From Terriglobia bacterium (GTDB taxonomy: Bacteria; Acidobacteriota; Terriglobia; UBA7540): a DNA stretch of 42,951 bases. This document shows, in pieces, positions 26,671 to 34,402 of the stretch. Both the position numbers and the translations under genes were made by a program. Position 1 is the stretch's first letter. Each line of letters begins with the position of its first letter. Below the pieces are notes generated by a model, which worked only from the letters and a program-made list of their open reading frames with translations, was not told the DNA's origin and searched no databases. Location: the NCBI GenBank assembly GCA_020072925.1, contig JAIQGA010000035.1, positions 1-42,951 on the forward strand, in the 5' to 3' direction.

Positions 26671-26760
26671 ATGAAAAGAAAATGGAATCGTAGAGAGTTC
26701 TCAAAGTTGGCGGCTATGCAGTTGGGCATGGCATCACTGCCCATCCTACGCTCGGGATGC
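26671..26760 (+). other. Detached Tat signal of the GH95-like gene
   Basis: ATG at 26671, 7 nt after AGAGAGGA, begins MKRKWNRREFSKLAAMQLGM, a clear twin-arginine signal peptide. In its own frame it then reads out of the protein, while the next frame takes over with MPIGNGDLGALVW at 26757. A small deletion or frameshift must lie near 26750. Confidence 0.6.
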
Positions 26761-29282
26761 CGATCGGCAACGGCGATTTGGGGGCGCTGGTCTGGACCAC
26801 CGACCGGGAACTCGTCCTGGCCATCAACAAGTGCGACACCTGGGATGACGACAAGGCCGGGCCCTTCCACAATTGGGGGCGCACGGAAGAAGAGAACTAC
26901 ACGACCCTGCGCCATTGCGGCAGGCTGGTGGTTGATTTGGACTGTCCCGCTTTCGATCTTCTTTACCAGCAGGACTTTCAAGGCCGCCTGGAACTGGCCG
27001 CGGCCGTGGCTTCCCTCCGGGCCACCACACCATTTGCCAAGGTCGCCGTCTCAAGCTACGTGAGCGCCGACCCCGCCGTCCTGGTCGTACGCTGCGAGAC
27101 CAGCGGCGCCGAGGCCTATTCGCCACGGGTCAGGCTGGAACGTTGGGGCAGCCGCGTTTTCGGCCATTGGTTCGGCCTGGTGGTCCGTGATCCCTCGCGA
27201 GGACTGGAGGGCACGGAGACCACGATTGAGCACAACCGCATCGTCATTCAGCAACAACTCCGGACGCTTTCCTTTGTCGTGGCGGCCCAGGTGGTGCCGG
27301 ACGCTCAAGGAGTTCCTCCTCAGAGATTGCATAACCGCGCGGGCGCCGTCAACCTGCCCGTGGCGAAGCAATCCGCGTTTACGATTTTCGTCACCGTGGT
27401 CACTTCGGAGAACAACCCGGAGCCCCTGGCGGAAGCGCATCGTTTTCTGGACCGCGCCGTCGCCCAAGGCGAAGCGGTGATCCGCCAGAAGCATGAAAAC
27501 GAGTGGCGAGAATTCTGGTCGCGGTCGATGATCGCGCTGCCGGAAAAGTACCTGGAGAATTACTGGTATCTCGACCTCTATCTGGCGAATTCGTCCTCGC
27601 GAGGAGCGTATCCCCCTCACTTTTGCAATGGGCTGTGGGGCTGGAACCGGGACTTTGTTCCATGGGTGTACTACTTCCACTGGAATATGCAGTGGTATGC
27701 CTGGCCGCTGCAGGCCGCGAATCACGCCGAACTGGCCCAACCTTACTTTCGCTACCGCCGGGCGCAACTCCCCCACGCCATGGAATTCGCCAGCCAGCAA
27801 CTGAAAAAGCCGGGCGCCTTCTATTCGGACGTCGCCGACCGGCGCGGATACAACGATCTAGGCGCCAATGACAACCGCACGCCGGGAGCGCAGATCGCCC
27901 TCGATTTTTGGCGACAGTATATCTACACGGGTGATGAAACCTTCTTGCGGGATGCCACCTGGCCGGTCATCCGGGAAGTGACGAGATTCAACGCCGCCTG
28001 CCTGACGCTGGGGTCGGACGGACGCTATCACACCTCCGGAACGAGCGCTTATGAAGGTTCCCCCTTATTTGACGATACGATTACCGACCTGGCCATGATC
28101 CGGGGGTTGTTTCCTGTGGCGATCAGCGTGGGGAAGATGATGGGGCACAATCCGGACGAAATCCAAACCTGGCAGAAAATGGTGGAGAACCTCGCGCCCT
28201 TCCATCTGGTCGAGTTGAATCCCTCAGAATTCGAAGTGCGCGGCAATGAGCTGGTCCACCGTGGCGGCCTGGCTCCTGGAAAGCAGCTCGCCTCACGCAA
28301 GGTCTTCGCGGAGGGGCGCAATGCCAGCGGGAAATGGGTCAGGAATCGGTACGGCGACCGAAAGGAGACGGAGTACGGTGTTCCCGATCCCGAGATGGCG
28401 CCGGTGTTTCCGGCTGGCGTGATCGGGCTGGGCAGTCGCGATAGCGAGTTGTTTCGGGCTGCCGTCACTCAACTCCGTCTACACCCCCAGGTGGAACCCG
28501 ACCCAACGTCGCTGTGCAAACCGGCCCCCAAGAATCAGGGGGAGGTCGGCTGTATGGGTTGGTGTCCTTACCCCATCGCCCTGGCGCGGCTTGGGCTGGC
28601 GGAGGAGCTGGTTTCCGAGCTGATTAACAGCGTTTCAACTTGGCAGTTCTATCCCCAAGGTTTTGGCCATTATGGCGGCTATTATCAGTTCAAGCGGGAC
28701 CAGGAGTTCCGGTGGAATCAAAATCAGCCGCTCGACGCAAGCAGCCCTCTGCCCGGCGACCAAGCGCCCAGATTCCCCTTTCCTACTTGGCCCTTCCGCC
28801 ATTTCGACAACGAGACCATGCCGATCGTCGCGTGCGCGATCAACGAGATGCTCATCCAAAGTTACGACGGGACAATCCGCATCTGCCCATCCGTTCCTTC
28901 CACCTGGAATGTGTGCTTTGACTTGGCGGCGGCGGGAGGATTCCGGGTAAGCGCCGAACAGAAAAATGGAAGAATTCTGTTCGTGTCGCTAGAAAGCCGG
29001 TTGGGCGGGCCGTGTCGCATCCGCCATCCCTGGCCGGCTCAAGGCCTGCCGGTCTGCCTTGATGTGACACCCGGCAGCTCGAATCAGTCAGTGAAATTGT
29101 CGGAGGAGGTAGTCGGCGCAGAACGGATTCTTCTTTGGGAGACGGTTGCCAGCCGCCGCTACTTGCTGGTGCGAACCGAGACAGATCTCCAAAGCTGGAA
29201 GGCAATCAAGGAAACGCCGGAGCGCCGACTTACTCCCCGCACACTCAAGCAAGCCAAGCTCGGTCGCGAGCGGCTCTTTTGA
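26757..29282 (+). CDS. GH95-like (alpha-L-fucosidase-type) glycoside hydrolase, N-terminus disrupted
   Basis: 841-aa frame. MPIGNGDLGALVW is the signature found near the start of GH95/DUF5703-type proteins; about 40 residues of N-terminal beta-sandwich normally precede it and are missing here. A super-sandwich region follows to about residue 270, then an (alpha/alpha)6 barrel with CNGLWGWNRDFVPWVYYFHW, SDVADRRGYNDLGANDNRTP, and a C-terminal beta region (DGTIRICPSVPSTWN). GH95 enzymes remove alpha-L-fucose or L-galactose. The natural ribosome binding site and Tat signal belong to the ATG at 26671 in another frame, so the gene is either recently broken or carries a sequence error. It ends the plus-strand cluster. 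The family is likely; activity of this copy is doubtful. Confidence 0.6.
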   Translation: MPIGNGDLGALVWTTDRELVLAINKCDTWDDDKAGPFHNWGRTEEENYTTLRHCGRLVVDLDCPAFDLLYQQDFQGRLELAAAVASLRATTPFAKVAVSSYVSADPAVLVVRCETSGAEAYSPRVRLERWGSRVFGHWFGLVVRDPSRGLEGTETTIEHNRIVIQQQLRTLSFVVAAQVVPDAQGVPPQRLHNRAGAVNLPVAKQSAFTIFVTVVTSENNPEPLAEAHRFLDRAVAQGEAVIRQKHENEWREFWSRSMIALPEKYLENYWYLDLYLANSSSRGAYPPHFCNGLWGWNRDFVPWVYYFHWNMQWYAWPLQAANHAELAQPYFRYRRAQLPHAMEFASQQLKKPGAFYSDVADRRGYNDLGANDNRTPGAQIALDFWRQYIYTGDETFLRDATWPVIREVTRFNAACLTLGSDGRYHTSGTSAYEGSPLFDDTITDLAMIRGLFPVAISVGKMMGHNPDEIQTWQKMVENLAPFHLVELNPSEFEVRGNELVHRGGLAPGKQLASRKVFAEGRNASGKWVRNRYGDRKETEYGVPDPEMAPVFPAGVIGLGSRDSELFRAAVTQLRLHPQVEPDPTSLCKPAPKNQGEVGCMGWCPYPIALARLGLAEELVSELINSVSTWQFYPQGFGHYGGYYQFKRDQEFRWNQNQPLDASSPLPGDQAPRFPFPTWPFRHFDNETMPIVACAINEMLIQSYDGTIRICPSVPSTWNVCFDLAAAGGFRVSAEQKNGRILFVSLESRLGGPCRIRHPWPAQGLPVCLDVTPGSSNQSVKLSEEVVGAERILLWETVASRRYLLVRTETDLQSWKAIKETPERRLTPRTLKQAKLGRERLF

Positions 29283-29460
29283 GATAAGCGAGTCTGAGCA
29301 GGGTGCGGCACCGCAAAGCTGTCTCTTAAGCCTGTTGGATTTCGTCTTGCCCAGGGTAACAGGCGTGAGATTCGGGTCTGACATGTCGTGATTTGAGTAA
29401 GTATCTCCCGGCAGAGCCGGGGGGCCTCCCAACGGACTAGGAACAAGATGGACTCCTTAG
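29283..29460. other. Non-coding spacer with REP-like hairpin
   Basis: No gene is recognised. It contains the palindrome at 29407-29421 next to an IS630-type remnant, which suggests old mobile-element sequence. Confidence 0.35.
29407..29421. repeat. REP-like palindrome
   Basis: CCCGGC-AGA-GCCGGG is a perfect 6-bp GC hairpin with a 3-nt loop, followed by GGGCCTCCC. Such elements often recur in intergenic regions; I see only this copy in the window. Confidence 0.35.
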
Positions 29461-29680
29461 TTAAGCCCGGCGACACTGCGGCTGACGGCACTCAGGCTCA
29501 TGCCGCAACGCCGTGCCAGCAGTCGGGCGCTCCAGTGCGTCGCGTTAGACGGCATCGATTCCTGCGTCACGGTCAATACCTGTTCTACCTGCGCATCGCT
29601 GATGCGGCGCGGCGCTTGAGGGCGGGGAAAGAGCCTGCTCGCAAAAAGGGCGAGCTGCGGGAAGCCGCGGATAACATCAT
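29461..29680 (-). pseudogene. IS630-family transposase remnant
   Basis: On the minus strand a frame reads PRRISDAQVEQVLTVTQESM, then NATHWSARLLARRCGMSLSA and VSRSVAGLN before a stop at 29461-29463. The ISDAQVE...NATHWS...LA...G.S.S.VSR order is characteristic of the helix-turn-helix region of IS630-type transposases. The catalytic DDE domain is missing, so only the DNA-binding part remains. The sequence upstream toward 29680 is degraded. Confidence 0.7.
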
Positions 29681-29686
29681 GTGGAG

Positions 29687-30631
29687 ATGAATGTGAATAG
29701 CAACCAGTTCCTGCGGTGTTGGGTTCTCATGGCGGTTGTGCTGATTTCACCCCATATAGGATGGGGCCAGGCGGGGACTGCGGATCACAGGGCCATTCTC
29801 CTTTGGCCCGATGGGGCCCCCGGTGCAGTGGGCAACGAAGATGCGGACCGGCCGTCGATCGAGCCTTACGCCCTCCCTTACAGCAAGCAGCCTCGCGGCG
29901 CCGTGGTGATCTGTCCGGGAGGAGGCTACAGCGGGCTGGCCATGGATTACGAAGGACGCGAGGTGGCGCAATGGCTGAACTTGCTGGGGTTGGATGGCTT
30001 CGTCCTCAAGTACCGCTTGGGGCCCCGTTACCACCACCCTGCCATGCTGCGGGACGCGCAACGCGCGTTGCGCTATGTGCGCTCGCATGCTGCGGAATTC
30101 GGGATCGCACCGAATCGCATCGGAATTTGGGGTTTTTCCGCGGGCGGACACCTGGCTTCCACGGCGGCAACGCACTTTGATTATGGAAACGCCGGCTCCC
30201 CCGATCCCGTCGAACGCGCGAGTTCGCAGCCGGATTTTGCGATCCTCGCTTATGCGGTAATCACCTGCACCGAATGGTTCCGGGAAATAGGTTCCTGCGA
30301 AAATCTGCTGGGCAGTAATCCCGATCCCCGCCTTGCGGAGTATCTCTCCAACGAGAAGCAGGTCTCGTCCGAAACACCGCCGACGTTTCTATTTCACACC
30401 GATGAAGACAAGGTCGTCCCGGCAGAAAACAGCATCGCATTTTATGCCGCTCTCAGAAGGGCGCGTGTGTCGGCGGAACTCCACATTTACGAGCATGGCG
30501 CGCACGGAGCAGGATTGGGAAAGAAAGACCCCGTCCTGGCAAGCTGGCCGCAGCGCCTAGCCGATTGGTTTCGCATCCGGGGGATCCTGCCGCCTGAAAT
30601 GATTCCTGGAGGCGCGCCGGAGCCTCATTAG
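29687..30631 (+). CDS. Exported alpha/beta hydrolase (acetyl-esterase/BD-FAE-like)
   Basis: 314-aa secreted esterase candidate. A signal peptide (FLRCWVLMAVVLISPHIGWG) ends near residue 28. The alpha/beta-hydrolase core shows the oxyanion segment VVICPGGGYSGLA, the nucleophile elbow GFSAGG (Ser151), the Asp of TDEDKVVP and the His of HGAHGAG, a complete triad. Relatives annotated as xylan esterases or bifunctional feruloyl/acetyl esterases remove acyl groups from plant polysaccharides. The start is uncertain: ATG 29687 is used, but GGAG at 29683-29686 would better serve a GTG at 29693. The gene follows mobile-element debris and stands apart from the upstream cluster, though it fits its theme. 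Confidence 0.8.
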   Translation: MNVNSNQFLRCWVLMAVVLISPHIGWGQAGTADHRAILLWPDGAPGAVGNEDADRPSIEPYALPYSKQPRGAVVICPGGGYSGLAMDYEGREVAQWLNLLGLDGFVLKYRLGPRYHHPAMLRDAQRALRYVRSHAAEFGIAPNRIGIWGFSAGGHLASTAATHFDYGNAGSPDPVERASSQPDFAILAYAVITCTEWFREIGSCENLLGSNPDPRLAEYLSNEKQVSSETPPTFLFHTDEDKVVPAENSIAFYAALRRARVSAELHIYEHGAHGAGLGKKDPVLASWPQRLADWFRIRGILPPEMIPGGAPEPH

Positions 30632-30871
30632 TTAGAATTCTACCGGTGCTGCCGTAGCGCTGGCCTGCAGGTAGTGTAACGGGGCTTGTTGCTCAAGGGG
30701 GATTCGTCGTCGATACTGAATGGCACGCGGGACGCATAGAACGGGTCAAGATCCATTCACGCCAGGGAAACCGAGCCGCATCAAGGTAAATGTCCCGGGT
30801 GCAAAAATCCGGTTGAGCCAAGCGGGGCGTCCAGTGTCCTTTAACCGGCTCCCATGAGAAGTGATCGAGTT

Positions 30872-30889
30872 CCTGTCCGTGGCGAATTG
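30872..30889 (+). repeat. Left terminal inverted repeat of the IS
   Basis: CCTGTCCGTGGCGAATTG; pairs with the right end at 32200-32217 (16 of 18 identical). Confidence 0.65.
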
Positions 30890-30940
30890 CTAATTTGCCC
30901 GGAATTCCGCGAGTTTTCAGTTTCTCGCTACGATAAGGAG

Positions 30941-32023
30941 ATGCGCGATCTCGTGACCCTTTTCGTCCATCTCTTCACGACCGTCGCCCGACTTGCAAGT
31001 CCCGGCGGCGTCCGTTCCGTAGTGGCCGAGTCCGTCCTCGTCAAACATCAACTGCTGATCCTCAATCGCTCGCGCCAGCGCGCTCCCAATCTTCGCCTAT
31101 CGGATCGCATCGTCGCCGGTTGGTGCACTCTGTTGATGCGGCCGTCCCGGCTGCTCCGTTCGGCCATCGTTCTGAAGCCGTCGACCCTTCTGTACCTTCA
31201 CCATATCCTGACCAAGCGCAAGTACCGCCTGCTTTTCTCCCCGAAAGGCAAGCGCAAGCCCGGCCCCAAGGGCCCCTCCAAAGAACTTATTGATGCGATC
31301 GTCGCCACCAAGCAACGCAATCCCTCCTGGGGCTGCCCGCGAATCGCTCAGCAAATTGCTTTGGCGTTCGGCGTCCCCGTCGATAAAGACGTCGTTCGGC
31401 GCGTCCTGGCCACGCATTACCAACCCAAGCCGGACGCCGGCGGTCCGTCCTGGCTGACTTTCCTCGGTCACATCAAGGACAGTCTCTGGAGCGCGGACCT
31501 CTTTCGCTGCGAGTCAGCAGCGTTGCGGACTCACTGGATACTGGTCGTCATGGATCAGTACACTCGTCGGATCATCGGGTTTGGCCTGCATGCCGGCGCG
31601 GTCGACGGTATCGCCTTTTGCCGAATGTTCAACCACGCCATTCGAGGCCACCGCTCAATCCCGAAATACCTCAGTTCCGACAACGATCCGCTTTATCGTT
31701 TTCATCAATGGCAAGCCAACCTGCGAATCCTGGATGTGGCCGAAATCAAGACCGTGCCCTACGTTCCCTTGTCCCATCCATTTGTGGAGCGCTTGATCGG
31801 CACCCTCCGCCGAGAGTGCTTGGATCGTATGCTGTTCTGGACAACCGCCGATCTCGAAAGCAAGCTGCTCGATTTCCAAACCTATTTTAACCATCATCGC
31901 ACGCATAGCGCACGGGCGGGGCGACCACCAGACGACGCACTGCCTCGGCCGGTCGCGAACCTCCAATCTTATCGATGGGAATCTCACTGCCGAGGACTGT
32001 ATCAAACACCGATAGCTGCTTGA
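30941..32023 (+). CDS. DDE transposase with integrase core domain
   Basis: 360-aa transposase. Residues 1-120 contain a helical DNA-binding region, about 120-160 an HTH-like segment (NPSWGCPRIAQQIALAFGVP), and about 165-330 the RNase-H-like rve core. The catalytic triad is Asp176 (WSADLF), Asp237 (SSDNDP) and Glu273 (PFVERLIGTLRRE), with exactly 35 residues between the last two, as in DD35E enzymes of the IS3/IS481 type. The C-terminal YFNHHRTHSARAGRPPDD is the usual ending. The start at 30941 is chosen because longer frames begin outside the inverted repeat. The gene looks intact, so the element may be active. Confidence 0.85.
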   Translation: MRDLVTLFVHLFTTVARLASPGGVRSVVAESVLVKHQLLILNRSRQRAPNLRLSDRIVAGWCTLLMRPSRLLRSAIVLKPSTLLYLHHILTKRKYRLLFSPKGKRKPGPKGPSKELIDAIVATKQRNPSWGCPRIAQQIALAFGVPVDKDVVRRVLATHYQPKPDAGGPSWLTFLGHIKDSLWSADLFRCESAALRTHWILVVMDQYTRRIIGFGLHAGAVDGIAFCRMFNHAIRGHRSIPKYLSSDNDPLYRFHQWQANLRILDVAEIKTVPYVPLSHPFVERLIGTLRRECLDRMLFWTTADLESKLLDFQTYFNHHRTHSARAGRPPDDALPRPVANLQSYRWESHCRGLYQTPIAA

Positions 32024-32199
32024 TCCCCTACAGAATCTGGTCGCTGTTGTATGCCCGTGAACTTGGCACAGCTAGACTTCCTGATTCCGTCCTTGGATCA
32101 GCGAAGCTCGTTCGCCGATTGGCCCGTGTCGCCGCGATGCATTCCTGTGATTCGAGGTTTCTCAGTTTCCGCCATCGGCTCTAAAATCGGCTTCAATAT

Positions 32200-32217
32200 C
32201 AATTCGCCAGCGACAGG
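32200..32217 (-). repeat. Right terminal inverted repeat of the IS
   Basis: Read on the minus strand: CCTGTCGCTGGCGAATTG, matching the left end. Confidence 0.65.
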
Positions 32218-32436
32218 GTACCTACGCGGACTGCACCTCTCGCAGCTTCCGTGCTGCATCCCGGATGATGCGGGCGCGAATGCGCATCGCCCCGGCGCTC
32301 TGAGAGTACCGCTACAGCAAGCTATACGACTACGTCTAAAGGACTTTCTTAGGGACGGCTGAGTCGAATTTCTTCCTCCGCGGGAATTGCCGGATTTCGC
32401 AGGCCAGTCATGGTCGGAAATCAGGCATACGGGCCG
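32218..32436. other. Spacer between IS and LacI gene
   Basis: No gene recognised; with the non-coding IS end, 413 bp separate the transposase and lacI-type stop codons, which converge here. Confidence 0.4.
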
Positions 32437-33489
32437 TTATCCAGCGTGAGCAGATCTGACCGCGGCTGTTGACTCCCTTACGATGAGGACAGGTTTGATT
32501 TTGTGGTGAACAGGCTGGAAGGTTTCCTTTCTGAGAGAAGCGCTGACTGCCTTTAAGAGAGCTGCAACCCCGATAGACCCCAGACTCTCCAAGGGCTGCT
32601 GGATTGTCGTCAAGGAAGGATTATAAAAGGCTGCCGTGGCAACATCGTCGAAACCGACGATCGAGCAATCGGAGGGGACCATCCGGCCTTCGCGAGCCAA
32701 GGCGCGGATGGCGCCGAAGGCTGTCATGTCATCAAAGGCCATAAGTGCTGTGAACGGGCAATTGCGGCGAAGGAGATCCAGGGTGGCTGCGTAACCGGCC
32801 TCGTGGCTTGAGGCCGGGTCCCCCAGTTCGACCACTAGTTTTGGATCGATTCTGTGACCCACCTCCTGTGCGAATTCCAGTATGCCACGCCATCGCTTGC
32901 TGGTATCGATAACCTTTCTTGGTCCCTTGATAAAGGCTATTTTGCGATGCCCCAGGCCGTATAAGTGCTGCATTCCGGACCGTGTCCCGGATTCGTTATC
33001 GATCACGACGAGGCTCATAGACTTCTGCCCGCACTCCCGGCCAATTACTACTGTCGGTATCTTGCGTGCCGGGAACACGTTCAGAAGATTGGGCCTGAGA
33101 TACAATGAGTTAGCGATAGCGATCAGCCCTTCTACGCGTCGCTCGATCAGCATATTGACGCTACGTTCGAAACGGACCTCATTGTTCTGGACGTCCGTCA
33201 GGATCGGAAGATATCCCGAATCGTATAGAGCGTTTTCTATTCCTGTGAAAATCTGTGTGCAGTATGGGTCCCTAATATCGGAGACCATTACTCCGACCGT
33301 GTGACTGCGGTTGGTCACTAAAGATCGCGCGAATGTATTCGGATGGTAACCGAGCGTACGGGCGGTTTCTTTGATCCGGCTCTTCGTACGTTCGGCGATG
33401 GTGCGGGCGAGTGGACGGTCGTTCAACACGATGGAGACCGTGGTAATCGAACATCCACTCTGCTGGGCGACATCGGTTATTGTAACCAT
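32437..33489 (-). CDS. LacI-family transcriptional regulator
   Basis: 350-aa repressor. Residues 1-55 form the LacI helix-turn-helix and hinge (TITDVAQQSGCSITTVSIVL, TLGYHPNTFARSL); 60-340 form the periplasmic-binding-protein-like sugar sensor (HTVGVMVSDIRDPYCTQIF, RKIAFIKGP, FTALMAFDDMTAFGAI, VGFDDVATAAFYNPSLTTIQ). Family members bind a sugar and release an operator that has a central CG pair. A candidate operator lies at 34248-34261, upstream of the receptor operon, about 760 bp from this gene's start. Only a weak ribosome binding site precedes ATG 33489. The family is certain; the effector is unknown. Confidence 0.92.
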   Translation of the reverse strand: MVTITDVAQQSGCSITTVSIVLNDRPLARTIAERTKSRIKETARTLGYHPNTFARSLVTNRSHTVGVMVSDIRDPYCTQIFTGIENALYDSGYLPILTDVQNNEVRFERSVNMLIERRVEGLIAIANSLYLRPNLLNVFPARKIPTVVIGRECGQKSMSLVVIDNESGTRSGMQHLYGLGHRKIAFIKGPRKVIDTSKRWRGILEFAQEVGHRIDPKLVVELGDPASSHEAGYAATLDLLRRNCPFTALMAFDDMTAFGAIRALAREGRMVPSDCSIVGFDDVATAAFYNPSLTTIQQPLESLGSIGVAALLKAVSASLRKETFQPVHHKIKPVLIVRESTAAVRSAHAG

Positions 33490-33698
33490 TGGTTTTTCTC
33501 AGTAATTGCACGCAGACACAAAGGCAGGTGGTCCGCGATCGCAGCGCTGAAATGATTGTGGTTGAACATCAGGAATGCAGTATAGCTCATCTAAGTCTTT
33601 CACATCCTGGGAATCTGCGTCACTCGGAAGTCGAGGAACCCATTCTCCCCACGAAAAGCCTAAGCGAACGCGCCCTGGCACGCAATACGCAACGCAGC

Positions 33699-34025
33699 GA
33701 CCCCGATGCGTTGGCTTTACTCATCCCCTTCATCGCGGGCAAAGTCCATAAACCGAGTGATCAACTCGGCCTCGATCACGTTAGCGCCGAACGCGCGCGA
33801 CAGTTCCTTCAAAGCTTGGAGCAGACGCGCGGCTGTAGAGTGGCGACGCGCGACCAAAGACCGGCGGTGATCTATGGGCTGGCCCATTTCATCTGCCACC
33901 ATGAGCCCAACAGCTCTCTGCTCGGCTGGTTGCTGGCCGCCCTGGCCTTGACCATCGAGCGCCTCTACCGCCTTCGCCACCTCCCCCGCGGCACCCATCC
34001 GATTCGCCCCGCCATTACCCTCTGA
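33699..34025 (+). pseudogene. C-terminal transposase fragment
   Basis: The reading frame through this stretch has QTRGCRVATRDQRPAVIYGL, HHEPNSSLLGWLLAALAL and ERLYRLRHLPRGTHPIRPA. These match, from memory, the C-terminus of IS transposases common in Acidobacteriota and Planctomycetes (VIERLYRIRYLHRGTHPVR). The catalytic part is absent and upstream residues are not recognisable. The stop codon is at 34023-34025. It is a relic of an insertion between the LacI gene and the receptor operon. Confidence 0.55.
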
Positions 34026-34198
34026 CAACTCCTCTGGTTCTGCTTATCCCGCCCGGTCGCCGACGACACCTGGGTTCCGCCCCGAAGCTGCGCCCCGAAC
34101 CCGGCGGATCTCGGGCGGGCTCGCTTCCACACACCCTACTCATCTCAGAGAAATCCATTAATGTAAAGATAATACTCACGAAAGAACTTTTTGCACTT

Positions 34199-34221
34199 GA
34201 GATTTCCCTCGAGATTTCCCT
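34199..34221 (+). repeat. Tandem direct repeat GAGATTTCCCT
   Basis: Two identical copies (34199-34209 and 34211-34221) lie one base apart and abut the TTGACA box. Spacing near one helical turn suggests an activator or cooperative regulator site. Confidence 0.4.
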
Positions 34222-34261
34222 TGACAGAGAATCGCAGATGTGCCAGGTTAAAACGGTTTAG
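34221..34261 (+). promoter_or_regulatory. Promoter -35 box with LacI-type operator candidate
   Basis: TTGACA at 34221-34226 is a perfect -35 box; the -10 is poor (AGGTTA-like after 17-18 nt). TTAAAACGGTTTAG at 34248-34261 is an imperfect palindrome centred on CG, the hallmark of LacI-family operators, and overlaps or follows the expected -10. It lies about 140 bp before the receptor start. Confidence 0.45.
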
Positions 34262-34402
34262 TAAGTGGTGTTGCGCAGGGTCTCCGCTCATATTTCGGAG
34301 GGCGGTGCCGATGAAGAAAGGATTTTGTTTGTACTTCTTGGTACTTCCGTGTCGGAACTAGCTCCGGCGGTTTACTGAATGCTTTCGTCAGGAGGCGCCC
34401 CC

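Larger units (their letters stand above)
30872..32217 (+). mobile_element. Insertion sequence with terminal inverted repeats
   Basis: About 1.35 kb bounded by inverted repeats: left end CCTGTCCGTGGCGAATTG (30872-30889) and right end, read on the opposite strand, CCTGTCGCTGGCGAATTG (32217-32200), identical at 16 of 18 positions. It encloses one full-length DD35E transposase. No clear target duplication was seen in the flanks. It lies between the esterase and the LacI gene. Confidence 0.7.
34026..34402. other. Control region of the receptor-molybdoenzyme operon
   Basis: Non-coding. It contains an 8-bp inverted repeat (CCCGCCCG 34048-34055 / CGGGCGGG 34112-34119), a tandem 11-bp direct repeat (34199-34221), a TTGACA box and a LacI-type palindrome. 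Confidence 0.5.

Noticed and set aside
22024-29282. A classical rhamnose or fucose operon
   Set aside because: Only a RhaT-type importer and a GH95-like enzyme fit; no isomerase, kinase, aldolase or mutarotase of those pathways can be seen.
30632-30871. Inverted repeat CCGGTT/AACCGG as an additional IS end
   Set aside because: Only six bases pair and no transposase or second boundary goes with it.
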